From: Celoporthe dispersa
Taxonomy: Eukaryota; Ascomycota; Sordariomycetes; Diaporthales; Cryphonectriaceae
Direction of reading: 5' to 3'
Length of the DNA stretch: 64,000 nt
Assembly (NCBI GenBank): GCA_016584495.1
Contig: WAID01000007.1
Location: 3,520,001 to 3,584,000 of the forward strand
Position numbers and translations under genes: made by a program. Below the pieces are notes generated by a model. That model saw only the letters and a program-made list of their open reading frames with translations, was not told the origin of the DNA and ran no database searches. Shown in pieces: positions 1 through 12,437 of the stretch. Position 1 is the first letter of the stretch. Each line of letters begins with the position of its first letter.

Positions 1-241
1 GATCCGCATCTGGGTCGGAACTGAGCATCTCTCTCGACGGAGGCTTGACCCTCTCGTCCACTCTCGTCGCAGAGCTGTTTACCATCGGCCCTGGCTGGAC
101 TGCCCTGGTCCCGGCTGACCCTCGTCCCTCGTCAACTCGTCCCTTACCACCCCCCCCCCCCAGAGGTCCAGGGCCACACACCCCTCGACCCTCGTCGTTT
201 CTCATCCTGATCGGTTGCGACCCTGTGTCGCATAGCGGGCC
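1..241. other. Upstream leader of the Rho-GAP gene
   Basis: The sequence is C/T-rich with a C run at about 150-160, typical of a fungal 5' leader. No earlier exon can be joined with confidence. The window begins inside this leader, so the promoter lies outside. Confidence 0.4.
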
Positions 242-3200
242 ATGTCGCAGCTTGCGCACCAGAACCGGGAGCACCCTTCAGACCTCCTCTACTCCCAGCC
301 TGACCCTGGCTCTGCCTCTGCCTCGAGCGGTGGTCCTGCCGGCAGTGGACATGGACATGGACATGCTCAGCCCAAGTCTCAGTCTCAGTTCCAACCCGCC
401 CAGTCCCCATCATCTCGACCCGTACCGGACTACCAGCGCCCCAATGCCATGCCCTACACACCCGTCTCGCCTACCAGCTTCGATGACCAGTATGGCAGCC
501 CTGTCCAGGACAGCCCAACTATAGGCAGACCCAACCCAATTGGTTCTGCTGGTCGTCCTCGTCCTTCTCAGCACTCGGCTCACCCCGCCCACGTCCCCAG
601 TCCTATCACCATCTTTCCCTTGGGTACGCCTGCGTCTGGGTCTGGCGCGCTGGGCTCGCCAACAACTAGTCCTCTGTCAAGCACTGGTGCCAGGTAAGCA
701 AGAGAGAAGGAAAAGGAAGAAAGAAAAAAAACCCCTCTTCTCATCTGCCTTCTCCCCTCCCCAACCCTCGAGCCCTCCAGCACCCACAGACAAGTACATA
801 CTCCGCGCAGGGCCAGAGATCCAGATCTTGGTTTTCTCTGTGCCTTGGCACACATACTTGTCTCGGCCACTGCAAATGACTCGGCTTAGTCCTTGTGCTA
901 CTACACACTGGGCGCACGGGAGCCTCCCTCGACTGCGAGAACGACAGCGGTTGATCTCTTTCTACTCGATCTTCCCAAGGGAACACTTCTCACTGTGCAA
1001 CTGAACGCCGTGGTTGCGACGGTCAGAGTGTCTGTCTCGCGCACCACGTCTCGCGCACCACTGTGCTCAGGATATACTACGACAGTGCTTCATACTGATC
1101 CACATTCCTCTCCTGTTCCAGATTCCGGAAACCTGCACCCAGCCCGCTTCATAATACCACCGCAATCTCTCCACCGACCAGTCCTACTCCAAGCAGGTCG
1201 AACTTTCATCATTCGAGCACGCCCATTGCCACTGCCATACCGTTCTCAACCTCACAGGTCGCAACGCCCGCAGCGCACCCGACCGAGGTGGCTGGTATGA
1301 CGGCGTATCCTCCTCATCAAGTCTCGAGAGACAGCCCCGACGCCGAGTACTCGTACTACAACAGCGATTCTTCTGGTACCGCAACGCCCGAAGATAAAAA
1401 AGCAGCCAGGTTCGTGGAACCCGTTGCGTCGTGCCATTTTACTTGCTGTGGCCGACATGTAGCAGCCACCGCAGTGCGCTTTGTATTTTAGACTGACTCG
1501 TCAATTAGGTCGCTGTCCCTGCGCATCCCGAATGAAAACAACAGCATACACAATCCTGCGAACAGACCTGGTGTTTCGAGCAGCGCAGCCTCCCAGGCCA
1601 CACCTGGGTCGTCGAGGATGGAGACTGTCAAGGGCCCTCCCCGGAACTCATCCATAGACTCTGCCATCTCTGCCATATCCGCAGGCTCCTCGGCGCCGAA
1701 GAATCCTCAGGATGTCGCCTCGAGTCCGGCTGATATAGAAAGGCTGGTCAAGGCCGCCGGGTCGGCTGATGCTGTGATAGTGTACCTTCTCAGGGAGAAG
1801 CAGGCGCAGGCACAGCAGAATGCGCAGCTCTGGCGGCTAGTGGACAAGCAGAGGGCCATGATCCTGGGGCTGAACAAGGACCTGGAGCGGTCCCTGAAGG
1901 AGAAAGAAAAATACAGAAAGAAGCTGAAGGACTTGGTCTCATCACAGTCCACGCCCCCAGGGTCATCGCCAGGCCTGGCCCAGGAATCGGAGGAGGGCTC
2001 CAGCTCCAGCACTGCGGACGCTGCGCCTGTTGCAGTAAAGCAACCCAGGCTCGACATACCTGCCTCCCCCAGCGTCGGCTCTGATAGGCTCTCACCTGTC
2101 GATGTTGCTATGGCACCATATCCGATTACGCCCCCGGCGGATCAGGGCAGCAATGGGCCTCCCTCTGCGGTCGGCGAAATCCTGAACCCTTCCCACATTA
2201 TGCCGGAGGCTAGCGAACACGCACTCGACCAGTACGATCCCGATGCCGAGGAGAGGGAGGCCGAGGCTCTGAGGAAACAGAGGGACATGGCAGATGAGCT
2301 GCCACTGAATGCCCCCCTGCCGCCAAGGACGAGTTCACATCGCCAGCCAATGTCTCCACGGGTTGCCCCTCCTGTTGCGCCTCAGCAAGCAGCTGGTTCT
2401 GACATGATCTCGTCGTCAACGGCTTATGATGACGGTCTGTCAAGCTTCCCGGCCCCACCGGCGCCACCACCGAGGAAACCGCCGCCAGCACCTCTGCAAC
2501 TGAAGCCCGCGAAGTCCAGCCCGGCATTGACCGAAGAGGAGGACGATGACAGTGACCCAGATACTGGTGAACTGCTCGAGGTCGACGAGATTACGAGAAC
2601 CAAGCGAGGTCGCCGCAGGACACGGCAGGAAGATGACCAGATGCGTGAGATTCTGGCCCTGAAGGAAGCGGAAGCACGGAGCCTCTCGAAAAAGAGCAAG
2701 CAAAGCAACAGCGTCAAGGGAACGCCCAAAGAGGCACCACCGCCGGAGATACAAGTGTCGAATGAGACGCCGGTCTCTTCTCCGAGATCGTTGAACAGGC
2801 CTAATGCCCCAGAATCTTTGGGATCCCTGGCTGGCGTACTTAGTGGCCGAGGTTCAGATGCGAATACCAGCATAGGCTTGCCTGGGAGCCCCCGTCCGAT
2901 CGGAGTCGGCTCAGGGCCAAGTTCGCCGCCAATTTCACCTCGACAGGCTGGCGTGCCTGCAGCGACATTGTCGCCTCGGGCACCTCGGCAACCTATACCC
3001 TTGCCTCCGAACACGCCTCTTCAGACTCCATCACCACATGAGGCTCTGGTCCTGAAGTCCCCGCAACCACTCAATATCGTCAAGAAGAAGGTCGCAGACC
3101 CTGAGGCTGTTGACACCCCGACATCCAGCCGGGAGAGCACAACAGAACGGACAAGGGTGTACAAGGGCTTCATGTCTGAAGAATATCCAGACCTGCTGAT

Positions 3201-5536
3201 CACCCCAAATGCCTTGATTGCGGTCACTGTCAAGGTTGCGTCCTCGAGGATGAAGCCGTCGCGTGCCAGTCTGATATCCTTGACGCAGCTGGAGGAAGAT
3301 CCTGTGTTCACGCTTGCAATTCTCTCCAGAGCAGATGGTGGAGAGCTGTGGCGAGTGGAGAAGGACTCGCTGTCGCTCGCCAAGCTCGACTCGAAGCTGA
3401 AGCAGTGTGCCGACTTCTCCGCGAAGACGCCCGATCGATCACTCTTCAGCGGACACGCTCCGGCAAAATTGGATGCCCGCAGGCGCGCACTTGATCAATA
3501 CCTCGAGGAGGTTCTCAGTACACCCCTGGACACGAGCGCAGCCATCGACCTCTGCCGATACCTGTCGACAAACGTGTTGCCACCCAACGCTGACGAGATG
3601 GGCTCTGCAATAGGCCAGGACGAGGAAAGAGGGTCGAAGCTTGGCCCCGGCGGGCGACAGTACAAGAGCGGCTACCTGACCAAACGGGGTAAAAACTTTG
3701 GTGGCTGGAAGGCCAGGTTCTTCGTCGTCGAGGGCCCTCTGCTGAAGTATTTCGAGACGCCTGGAGGGCACACCTGGGCACCATCAAGCTTCAGGGTGCC
3801 CAGATCGGCAGGCAGTCCCATCCTCAAAACGATCCGACCTCGCCGAGCGGTATCAATGATGAGGCCGACAACCAGTATCGCCATGCCTTTTTGATCCTAG
3901 AACCGAAGAAGAAGGATCCCTCCACGATGACGAAGCACGTCCTCTGTGCTGAGAGCGACAAGGAGCGCGACCTGTGGGTCAACGTCTTGCTCCCATGGAC
4001 CAATTACAAAGAACCGACGGACGATGAGAGCAAGTCACAAGATCGGCACGGGTCGAGCTCTGCACACGGCAAGGGGACAAACAGCAAGAAGAAGCAGGGG
4101 CGGTCCCAACAACAGCAGCATGCCAAGGAATCCGAGGACACGCTCATCGGGGTGAGCTACGACACCACCAAACAGGGCGATATTCCTTCGACTGAGTACA
4201 CCGAGTCTCCGTCCGTGGTGACAGTGCCATCACATGTGCCTTACTCGATTTCGGCGCCACGAGATCCCCAGTGGATGCCTCCCGACTCGACAATGTGGCA
4301 GAACAAGATGGGTGGGTTAGCTCCTCCGGGTATGGACGAGAAGAAAGCCAAAAAGCGGAGCTTCTTCGGCTTTGGACCCAAACAGAGATCATCCAGCGAC
4401 GGGACAGACTCGCTCTTCGGCGACCAAGGTGGCTCATCTGGCTCTGCCATGTATTCTGGACCGGTTCGTCGCGTGTTCGGCGCCCCCCTCGCCGAGGCTG
4501 TGAAGTACAACTCTCCTCGGGACGTCAGGGTACCGCTACCGGCTGTCATCTACCGCTGCATCCAGTATCTCGACGCTAGAGGAGCAGTCACAGAGGAAGG
4601 CATCTTCCGGCTCAGCGGCTCTAACGTGGTCATTAAGCAACTTAAGGAGCGTTTTGACACCGAGGGTGACATCAATCTGCTCGAGGACGAACAGTACCAC
4701 GATATTCATGCGGTCGCGTCCATGCTGAAGGCGTATCTGCGGGAGCTGCCGACCAGCATCCTGACGAGAGATCTTCACCTGGAGTTCGTGGCCGTCACCG
4801 AGATGAACACGCAACAGGAAAAGATTGCAGTACTTCACGAACTGGTGAAGCGCCTTCCTCTGGCCAACGACGCACTGCTCAGATACCTGATCGCCTTCTT
4901 GATCAAGATCATCAACAATGCCGATCGGAACAAGATGACCGTTCGCAACGTCGGTATCGTCTTTTCCCCCACGCTCACCATCCCAGCTCCCGTCTTCGCC
5001 CTGCTCCTGCAGAACTATGAAGCCATCTTTGGCATTACGCCAGAAGAGTACGAGCTTCCGTCTCCCGGATCAATGGATGATTCTACCGAGACAGGATCGA
5101 TCGAAATCCCCCCGAGGCCGGCAACATCTGGTGGGTTGCGCGAGTCGCCCCACCGGCACCGCCTCGCAGAGGCACTGGCTGAACAGCGGAGGGTAACACG
5201 CCGCCCCCTGTCGGCGGCTTCTCTCAGCTCAGATCAACACCCACTCCACCTCTGGCCCAGCGTTACGAACCGAATCCATACGCGCAGCAAAACGGGAGCG
5301 CGGGTCTTTCAACACGTCCAGCCTACGAGAGCATGATGATCCCCCCGGGTTCTGATCCGAGCCAGTACTACCTCGCACAGCAACGACAGAGCAGCGAGAA
5401 GACGGCCGCCTATGATCAACCTTACAGCACGAGGGCCAGCCGACGAGAGAGCTCATTGCTCATGGGTCTACCGCCGAGGGGCCTAACGCCCCAGGGTTCC
5501 ATGTCTCGCCTTCGGGAGGAGACGCGTTACCAGTGA
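242..5536 (+). CDS. BEM3-like Rho GTPase-activating protein with PX and PH domains (three frame breaks)
   Basis: Exons 242-693, 1122-1409 and 1509-5536; the introns are 428 and 99 nt and the splice phases agree. The coherent product is about 1,588 residues. In order: a Ser/Pro-rich N-terminus, a coiled coil at about residues 340-400, a long disordered segment, a PX domain at about 800-945 (ending near DLCRYLST), a PH domain at about 967-1080 (GYLTKRGKNFGGWKARFF), and a RhoGAP domain at about 1235-1425 with the arginine finger in EEGIFRLSGS. This is the architecture of yeast Bem3, which switches off Cdc42 at polarity sites on membranes. Three single-base shifts interrupt it: a missing G in the G run at 3766-3768 inside the PH domain, an extra C at 5148-5151 and an extra G at 5191-5193. 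All lie in homopolymers and together restore one frame to the stop at 5534-5536. ATG 242 has a good context (GGCCATGT). Family assignment is strong; the exact yeast orthologue is inferred. Confidence 0.85.
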
Positions 5537-6924
5537 GGAGGGCACGCCCCAGTCACTGGTTTCCCATATTTGATCAAGAGCACTTCCTACACCGCATCAA
5601 CCTGTATTTATCATACATGCGCAGCATCTACATCCCTTTACCAGTTATGAGATACCATTCATCTATCAGAGCGAAGAGCGATATATATCCTTTCTTTTTC
5701 TGTTTTCTTTTTTTTTCCCTCCTCTCTTTACTTGCTTTTCTCCCAGCAGATACGCCCGATTGACGCCAGTCTATGATATCTGCAGCATCTAGGCCCGTAT
5801 GGCAGGAAAACCCTACGCACTTACATTCAGCCCCGACTTGGCAAGCCAGGGGGTAACGACGCGCAGAATAATACTTTAATCACACTCTCTTGTCCTGTGC
5901 AGCCCGTATGCGGGTCCTGGCATTTTTTCACCCTGGATTTGTTTTTGCAGTACTCATGATACCACGGGATGACAGGCGGAGGGGGAAAAGAAGGACCTGG
6001 ACGAGAAGTTGAAAGAGTCAAGAGTCTACTATACAAACTCACCCGGGCGGCACAAGTCTTTTGTTTGGTTCCATACCTTCCTATTTACAGAGTTAGCAGA
6101 GGCATCAGACAGGCGGAACTGAGTCTCTCACAAATAGCAAGTCTGCTGTTGTTGGTGGCGGCTTCTTTGACGATTTTCAGCAGCCCGCTTCAGGCGGCTG
6201 TTTGGGCGGTATTTCTGTGCTCGTTAGCCTTCTGCATCGCACGGCTGGTGGTTTTCTGCGGGTGGTTTTTATTTTTTATTTATTTTTTCATTCACTATGC
6301 TGGTGGAAATCCGACTGTAGGTAGGCTAGTGGCTGGATAGAGCAGAGCCTACTCTCAACAGGGAGAAGACGTGGGGAGTGATTCTCGGTGTCACGCCCAC
6401 ATGGTGTTGATAGGAAGGAAAATGAAGAAATGCGATAGAATTTCCATTCTTACTATACTGGTATCGCTCTCTGGTGATGACATGACAGTACTTTTTTTTT
6501 TTTTTTTTTTGGTGTGATTTGTTTCCCTTTCCTTCTTTGGTTGCAGTCTGTTTTGACGAGTAGACAAGTAGGAGAAAGAAGACAGAGCCGGACCTGACCT
6601 GCAGACAGCAAGTTCCCATCAGATATGAAAATAGAGTAAACATGCTCGGCTCAGATCAGTGCCTGAAACTTGAAAAGAAATTGTCCATTGCCTGCCATTC
6701 ATTCCCCAGGGTATATATCCTCATCCAAGATTTCGCCGACCCATCACCCCATTCCTCGCCGTTCGTTGTACAATAAGTAGTAGTACATCCGGATTCACAA
6801 ATCCTCCCCAGTCTGATATGTACCAAAATCCAGGTTGAGTTCGTAAGAGATCACGTCGTAATCGTCGCAGTAAACACAAACAAAAGCAGGAAACAAAAAG
6901 AAAAATGAGACACAAGATAGGAAC
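5537..6924. other. Intergenic: 3' regions of two converging genes
   Basis: T-rich sequence with a 22-nt T run near 6491-6512. An open frame at 5969-6340 encodes only hydrophobic low-complexity sequence created by T-richness. I see no gene, RNA or repeat here. Confidence 0.4.
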
Positions 6925-7748
6925 TCAATAGAGTGAGGGGGCCTCCAGGCTTTCATCACCGTCCCCCGCCACTACCCCCTCACTAGTAATACCGCCCCTC
7001 GACCTCCTCCGGTCCTCAATATCAATAGTGATCCTCTCCCTCTCTATCTCCTCGCGCCGCGGAGGGCTCGGCGGAAGGGGTGGCAGGGACTGCTGCCTCC
7101 TGGGCCTATCCGGGCCCTCGACGTAGCGGTACTCGTAGTTCCGGGGTCGGTACACGGGGACAAGTCTCTCCCTCTCAATGACGAGCTCCCTCTCACGCTC
7201 GGCTATCTCGGTGCGAGCTCTGCTGCTTGTCCTCCTGGAGGCTGACGATGCGGAGGAGGATGATGACGAGGAGGATGAGCTTCTCTTGGAGGACTTCTTC
7301 GAGGTGACGGAGGGCTCGACGTCTACGGCGATGACGTCGATCTCATCGCGGACGGGAGGAGGCGAAGGCGGGAGCATAATCACGGGTGGCGGTGGCGGGG
7401 GGAGGAAGATAGGCGGTGGTGGTGGGAGGGGTTGCTCGATAACTGGCATCGGCCTGGGTTGGGGAGGAGGCGGCGGCGGTGGGATGACTCTTGTGACTCT
7501 GCGCTTGACGGTCACGCTGCCTGGGACGGGTGGCTCGAGGTAGACCACCTTCTTGGCGTGACGGTACTCCTTTGAGGGCACTATGAGAAATGGTGAGTTA
7601 GTGATGTGCGGAGTTTTTCTTTTCTAGATTTATTTTCTGGGCAGAGTAAAGTCATATGGGCAAGAAGACGTCGAAAAAGCAGAATTTACATCTTGGGGCA
7701 GGGATGAGGTGAGAGAATACCATAGTCAACGGGTGCGTAAAAGTACAT
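6925..7748 (-). CDS. Conserved-type Pro/Ser/Arg-rich protein of unknown function
   Basis: Two exons on the minus strand: 7748-7721 (28 nt, starting MYFYAPVDY) and 7580-6925, joined across a 140-nt intron with a GTATTC donor and a CATAG acceptor. The product is 227 residues. Residues about 40-80 are polyproline blocks (runs of 5-7 Pro) resembling SH3 or profilin ligands. A serine run near residue 105-120 follows, then a highly charged Arg/Glu region (RERELVIERERL) and a second proline block. There is no signal peptide or membrane segment. The first exon is too short to be found as an open frame; it is chosen because the splice sites and phase fit and because it supplies the only ATG in phase. 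The function is unknown. The composition suggests a disordered adaptor or RNA-associated protein, but that is inference. Confidence 0.65.
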
Positions 7749-9758
7749 GGTGATGATGTTCTAGACAGTATCGAGACCAAATGACACTCAAGAGGACACG
7801 GGACGAGAAGAAAGAAGAAGAAGAAAGAAAGAAAGAAAAAATGAAAAGAAAGGTTAACTACTAACTGATGAGATGCGACTCGAGTGCAAGCAGGCCTCAG
7901 ACCTTGAGGGTAACGGTTCTGCTTGCGCTGTGGACGCCTGGGACCAGAGGCTGGTTGATATATTCCAGACGAGAGCAGAGGGGCTGCTCCACAGAGACCA
8001 GAGCTAAATCTGGTGAAGGCTGGGTTTCTGAGGAAATCTAAGAAAGAGGAGGAGGATCTAACGGCCGCAGGGTCTGACGATGCGGGCCGGGGGCGGTTAT
8101 GATGACGGGCTCCTTATGCAGTCCCCAAATATGAATGGGGGTCAGAGGTGTGTTGTAGAATAAAATAGTCAAGGCTGGCGAGCGAGTAGGAGGAGTTGTT
8201 GGAGTGCTGAAAAAGAAAATAAATAAGGTATGGGCGATCGCGGGAGAAATGTGTACTATATATCAGCCATGTGCAGTGTAGGTGGAAGGGGCAGGGGCGG
8301 GTCACTTCAAGTCTAGAACCCGTGTAGGTGGTGGCTCTGCTCATGGAAAGAGTGACACTGCCCCTCCGGGTAGCCCCTCCCCTGCGCACTCTTTCGTCAC
8401 TTGCCCCCTCCCACCCTCCTTCCCAAGCAGAAAATAAGCCTCCTCTAGTGAGTGGGTGACACATAACTATGGTACTTGGTACACGGCTGCCCTCCTGCGT
8501 ATCTACGTAGTGCGCCCGAGGTTGGCCATCCACAGTAGCTGCAGGACACTCTCTTCCTGCCCATCGCCGACAGGGGACCGTGGCGATCTGAGGACCCTCG
8601 TATCCTGTGTACACACATGAATGATGGGTCTCGCCTGACGAGGGCGAGCCGAACATTGTGTGTCGCTCGAGACATGTGTCCACGCCACACCCACGGATGA
8701 AGCTCTCGCTGTCCTGGTCCCCTGGGTGAAAGACGGGGGATGGTGCATGGCAGCGTGGCGGCCGCGGCCGTGGTCTGTGGTTGGACAATCGATGAGACCT
8801 CCTGTCAGCCGATGACGTTGGCCTGCAGACCCAGAACACGACCTAAAAGCAGGGAAGAAGGATGGTTTTCCAGGGTCTTCTGCCCTGGCCACCGTGGCCC
8901 ATGTCTTGGGGGTGCGAGAGTGGTTGCATCGACTGCGCGCCGCCGCCCTCCCCCTGCAGGTGGGCCTGGTGGTCCCCCGGTCCCTGACCAACATTGAACA
9001 CTTGCCGTGGCTGGCCGGGACTGGCATCACGGCTTCGTTCGACGTGATCTGGTGATCATTCAGGCGTGCCAGGTTTTTTCCTCTTTCTTTTTCTTTTCCT
9101 TCTGAGCTCCCCTCATACGTGGCAGCTCGCGGACAGCTGTTTCCCCATCCCCCCTTTTTGTCGATACTTCGATCATGCAAATCTCTCGGCAGACGCCTGT
9201 AGGCTGAGGGGGCACCTCGAGGTACTCCGAGGCTTCACATCGAGATAGAGTTCGGCCCGGCGTGCAGCAGCCCAACCCAGCCCATGTCCGTGGGTAGAAA
9301 GTGGGGAAGAGACATCAAGACAAGGCTGAGCCCGGCTGGTTGGGCCATAGGGCACCGCTGATGGAGCTTCTTTGTTTTCTTCCCCCCCTTGGGCTGCCAG
9401 GGCGACTTTGACCTCTGGACGTTCACTTAGAGTCCAGCTAGGGCCGGCTGCTGTGGTCACCCAGCCTGGCTTGTGCCGTGGTGGCGGCGGTGGATCTATC
9501 CGAGAACTAGAACATGGCTTGCGATCTGGCTGGCTGCAGAAGCCTGTGCTCCGCTGTCCTGTTTTGGGCATGATTACTTGGCCTTGCCTTGGTGTTTTGG
9601 CCGGCAAAAGAGCTCGGGAGAATTGCTACAGCGTTTTACACTGATTGCATCGAGATCGTCGTATCAAGCTTCGTAAAAGACAAGGAACAGAGAAAGAAGG
9701 GGGAGAGAAGAAAAGAAAGAAAGAAAAAAAAAAGAAGAGAGGGCAAAAAAGACAAAAA
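7749..9758. other. Intergenic, 2 kb: promoter side of the Pro-rich gene
   Basis: Contains purine-rich tracts (about 7810-7850) and pyrimidine-rich tracts. Several open frames overlap here on the minus strand (for example 8114-8839) but have random-looking composition and no domains. No gene is called. Confidence 0.35.
9743..9758 (-). terminator. Pol III T-run terminator of the 5S gene
   Basis: On the minus strand, T6 then GTC then T6 directly follows the 5S 3' end. This supports transcription of the copy by RNA polymerase III. Confidence 0.6.
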
Positions 9759-9877
9759 ACATACAACACCGGGTATTCGCTAATGGTCACCCACTTAACT
9801 ACTAATCCGGCGGTTAGTGGCTTATTTAGGGGAGAGCAGACGGGATCCCAAGTTTTCCACTACCTATGGTCGTATGT
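9759..9877 (-). rRNA. 5S ribosomal RNA gene, divergent copy
   Basis: Read on the minus strand the RNA starts ACATACGACCATAGG and ends GGTGTTGTATGT, the paired ends of fungal 5S rRNA. In between are GGAAAAC, TAGTAGTT, GTGGGTGACC and GCGAATACC in the expected order. The length is 119 nt, the size expected of 5S rRNA. Immediately after the 3' end is a T6 run followed by T6 (minus strand; 9758-9743), a good Pol III terminator. Filamentous ascomycetes carry 5S genes dispersed singly, not in the rDNA repeat, and this fits. Several positions differ from what I recall of the Sordariomycete consensus as G-to-A or C-to-T (for example GTTAAGTGGG, ACCATTAGC), so it may be a pseudogene or a minor type. 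Confidence 0.85.
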
Positions 9878-10342
9878 GCTTGGGATCCATCACTAGAGAC
9901 TTATATTGACAGTATTTAGTCAGGGTCATCGCCAGTAGTAATTCTGAAAGTTTCCGTATTTAATATCCCTATGAACGATCCCGTACGTCCTCGAACCGAA
10001 CCTAAAACAACTACAAGTTCTAGCAATCGCCGTCATATGGGCAATCCTCATATGGGGCATGTCAAGGTCCGTCGAGTGTTTAATTCTGCCCTCTCTCCCA
10101 TTTGATTTCATCGGGCCTTCGCACTAGTCAGTGGCAGTCGACGGATGCCAATGGCCTTAAGCCGCTCGAGCTGGTTCTTCTGTCTCAACCTGGCATGGAA
10201 GTCTCAAGAAACAAGAATGACCTGACGTAAAGAGGGAGAAACCTAGCCATATTAGATGTTCAGATGAAGATACGAAGGCTGTGTAAATGCTAGTCACATT
10301 TATAAAATATCACTAGCCTATATATCAAAGTCGATCTGTCCC
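9878..10342. other. Intergenic between the 5S gene and the carboxypeptidase
   Basis: The block CTTGGGATCC at 9879-9888 repeats a segment lying inside the adjacent 5S gene, making a 10-bp inverted repeat with 9843-9852. Otherwise this is AT-rich 3' flank of the carboxypeptidase gene with no gene. Confidence 0.35.
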
Positions 10343-12437
10343 TCACGCCCAGCGCTTGATCTGGCGCAGAAGAGGAGCCATCCGCTTCTCCTTTGACTTC
10401 TTTCCCTTGGCCTTCCCGCGCCTCTGCGATGAGGACGAGCCGCCCAGGACGTCGCTCGCGGTCTCGTTCGACGAGTACGGGTTCGGGGCGCCGGTGGTCA
10501 CATTATAGGTCGCGCTCGTGGGGACGACGTCGAACTGCACGGTGGCGTTGCCCTCCCGGAAGGTGCTCAAGCTGGGGCCGACGGTGGTGTAGTTGCTAGC
10601 GATGCCGACTAGGCCGGTCGCCACGTCCTTGCCAGCCAGGACGCGCTCGAACATCTCGAGGGCCAGCACGGGCTGGTAGAAGGGCACCTCGTGGCCGCTG
10701 TAGTAGACACGGGCGAAGGCGTAGTTGTCGCTCTGTTTAACCTGGCCGTGGACGATGCCGTCTGAGGTGGTGATGTTGGTGAAGCCGGCCGAGTTGAAGC
10801 TGGTGGCGTTGATCTTCTCGGCTACGGCTTGACCGCCAAGCCAGTTGCAGTTGTCTGGACAAAATGGGAGTGGTCAGTCGATCCTCCTTCTCGGGAGCGG
10901 ATGAAGAATGGAGGTCCGAGGGAGGAAAACGTACAGTCCGCATCACCGGCATAATGGACGACATAGACACCCTGGGACACAAGCTTTCGCACCGCCTCGA
11001 GGGTCCCGTCCTCCCTGTCATCGTCACCCGTGCTGCCAAAAGCATCACCGACATAGTCCGACCCCTCGGTGAAGTTCACAAATGCGCCAATCGCCGCCTG
11101 GACCTCGGGCGTGTTCAGATAGTCGACATAGAACTCATAGGGGAATGGGTCCGGCTGCAGCTCGCGGATGTCGTACTCGTCGCGGTCCGCCGCGTCGTCC
11201 AGCACGGCCTCCACCTCGTAGTAGCAGAAGTCGTCGGCATAGGAGCAGATCTCGTCGATGCCGGTCTCGTAGCACGAAACAGTCAGATCGTAGCAGTTAC
11301 CGGCTCCGTACATGCCGTTGTACATCTTGGCCTGCGTAGAGGCATCAAAGGGTGAATAATCATCTGCCATGCATTAGAAATCTTGCTCTGAAGCCAAGCA
11401 GGATGGAGAAATAAACCAATACTGACATGTGTTGCCTGGATAGACCGTAAAGTTGTAGTAAGCTGCGTACTGGATGAGCGGGTCGTACCAGCCATTACCA
11501 ATCATGACCGAGGCGAGGTTGATCTCATGGGCACCCGGGAGCGAGCCGTTCCTGATGGCCGCGTTCTGCGTCTCGATGTACTCGTTGAAGATGGGGCCGT
11601 AGTGCCCACCATACGACTCGGTGGTGAAGTGGAAGGACTCGCGTGAGTACTGCGGGTAGGCGCCCATGAAGCCCTGCAGGGTCCTCCAGAAGCGCGGGGC
11701 CGCGGCCGAGGTCGAGTTGGCCGTGTCGAGCAGGCTGGCGTAGGAGTAGGTACCACAGTCCAGATCGGCGGCGTAGTCAGGGCAGCTCTCGCTGGGGAGC
11801 TGGATGACGTCGTAGTAGTCTGATACGTAGGCAGGAACCGCATCAGAGTAGCTGAAGCCCGTGCCGGTCGGCTCGTCGATGAAGAGCATGTTGCTGGCGT
11901 TGTTCCAGGAGTACGGGTTATTGTACCTAGTCAAGGTGAGCGTGGGGGTTTCCATCATGATGGAGGAGGTGCGTGACTGTTCCGATCACTATTACATACA
12001 AATTGCCATCATAGTCGACGCCACACGGCCCATTTTCTTGAAATAGGCCGATCATGGACGAGGAGCCCTGGGATCGTGGCACCGCGCATCAGCAACACAT
12101 CCACCGCTCAAGAGCTGAGCCTCTCACGCCCCAAGAGACTTACAGGTCCGCCGTTGATCCAGACTGTCAGCGGAGCAGTAGTAGGATCCTCATTGCGAGC
12201 TTCAAAGAACCAGAAGAAGATGTGTTCATGCTCGGCAATGTCGACATACCCCGAGTAGGACTTGACTCCCGGCGTGGTCTCACAGATGCCATCAGGAACC
12301 TGCTTGGACCGCACAGGAATATCGAGGTAGCCGGTGGTCTCGTTGAGGTCCGTCGGCGCAGGGACGAACTGCGCATAGGCAGTCTGCACGGCGAGCCAAG
12401 AGGCTGCTGCCAGGAGGGTCTTGCTCGTCTGCTTCAT
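10343..12437 (-). CDS. Secreted serine carboxypeptidase, peptidase family S10
   Basis: Five exons on the minus strand: 12437-12144, 12067-12000, 11926-11427, 11363-10935 and 10854-10343; introns are 63-80 nt and all phases agree. The 600-residue product starts with a signal peptide (MKQTSKTLLAAASWLAVQTAYA). S10 signatures are complete: WINGGP then GSSS around residues 93-102, the nucleophile motif TESYGG with Ser at about 225, GDAD(Y)NCNW with the catalytic Asp at about 427-431, and SGHEVP with His at about 485. It should remove C-terminal residues from peptides at acid pH, outside the cell or in the vacuole. Many N-x-S/T sites suggest glycosylation. An oddity is the C-terminal tail (about residues 560-600), which is strongly basic (QRRGKAKGKKSKEKR) and lacks the hydrophobic end of a GPI-anchored form. 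No frame break is seen. Confidence 0.93.

Noticed and set aside
5969..6340. Hydrophobic open frame that could be a small membrane protein
   Set aside because: Hydrophobicity results from T-rich 3' flank; no conserved start or homologue recognised.
8114..8839. 241-codon open frame on the minus strand
   Set aside because: Low-complexity composition with many His/Arg/Pro, overlapped by several equally long frames; no conserved motif.
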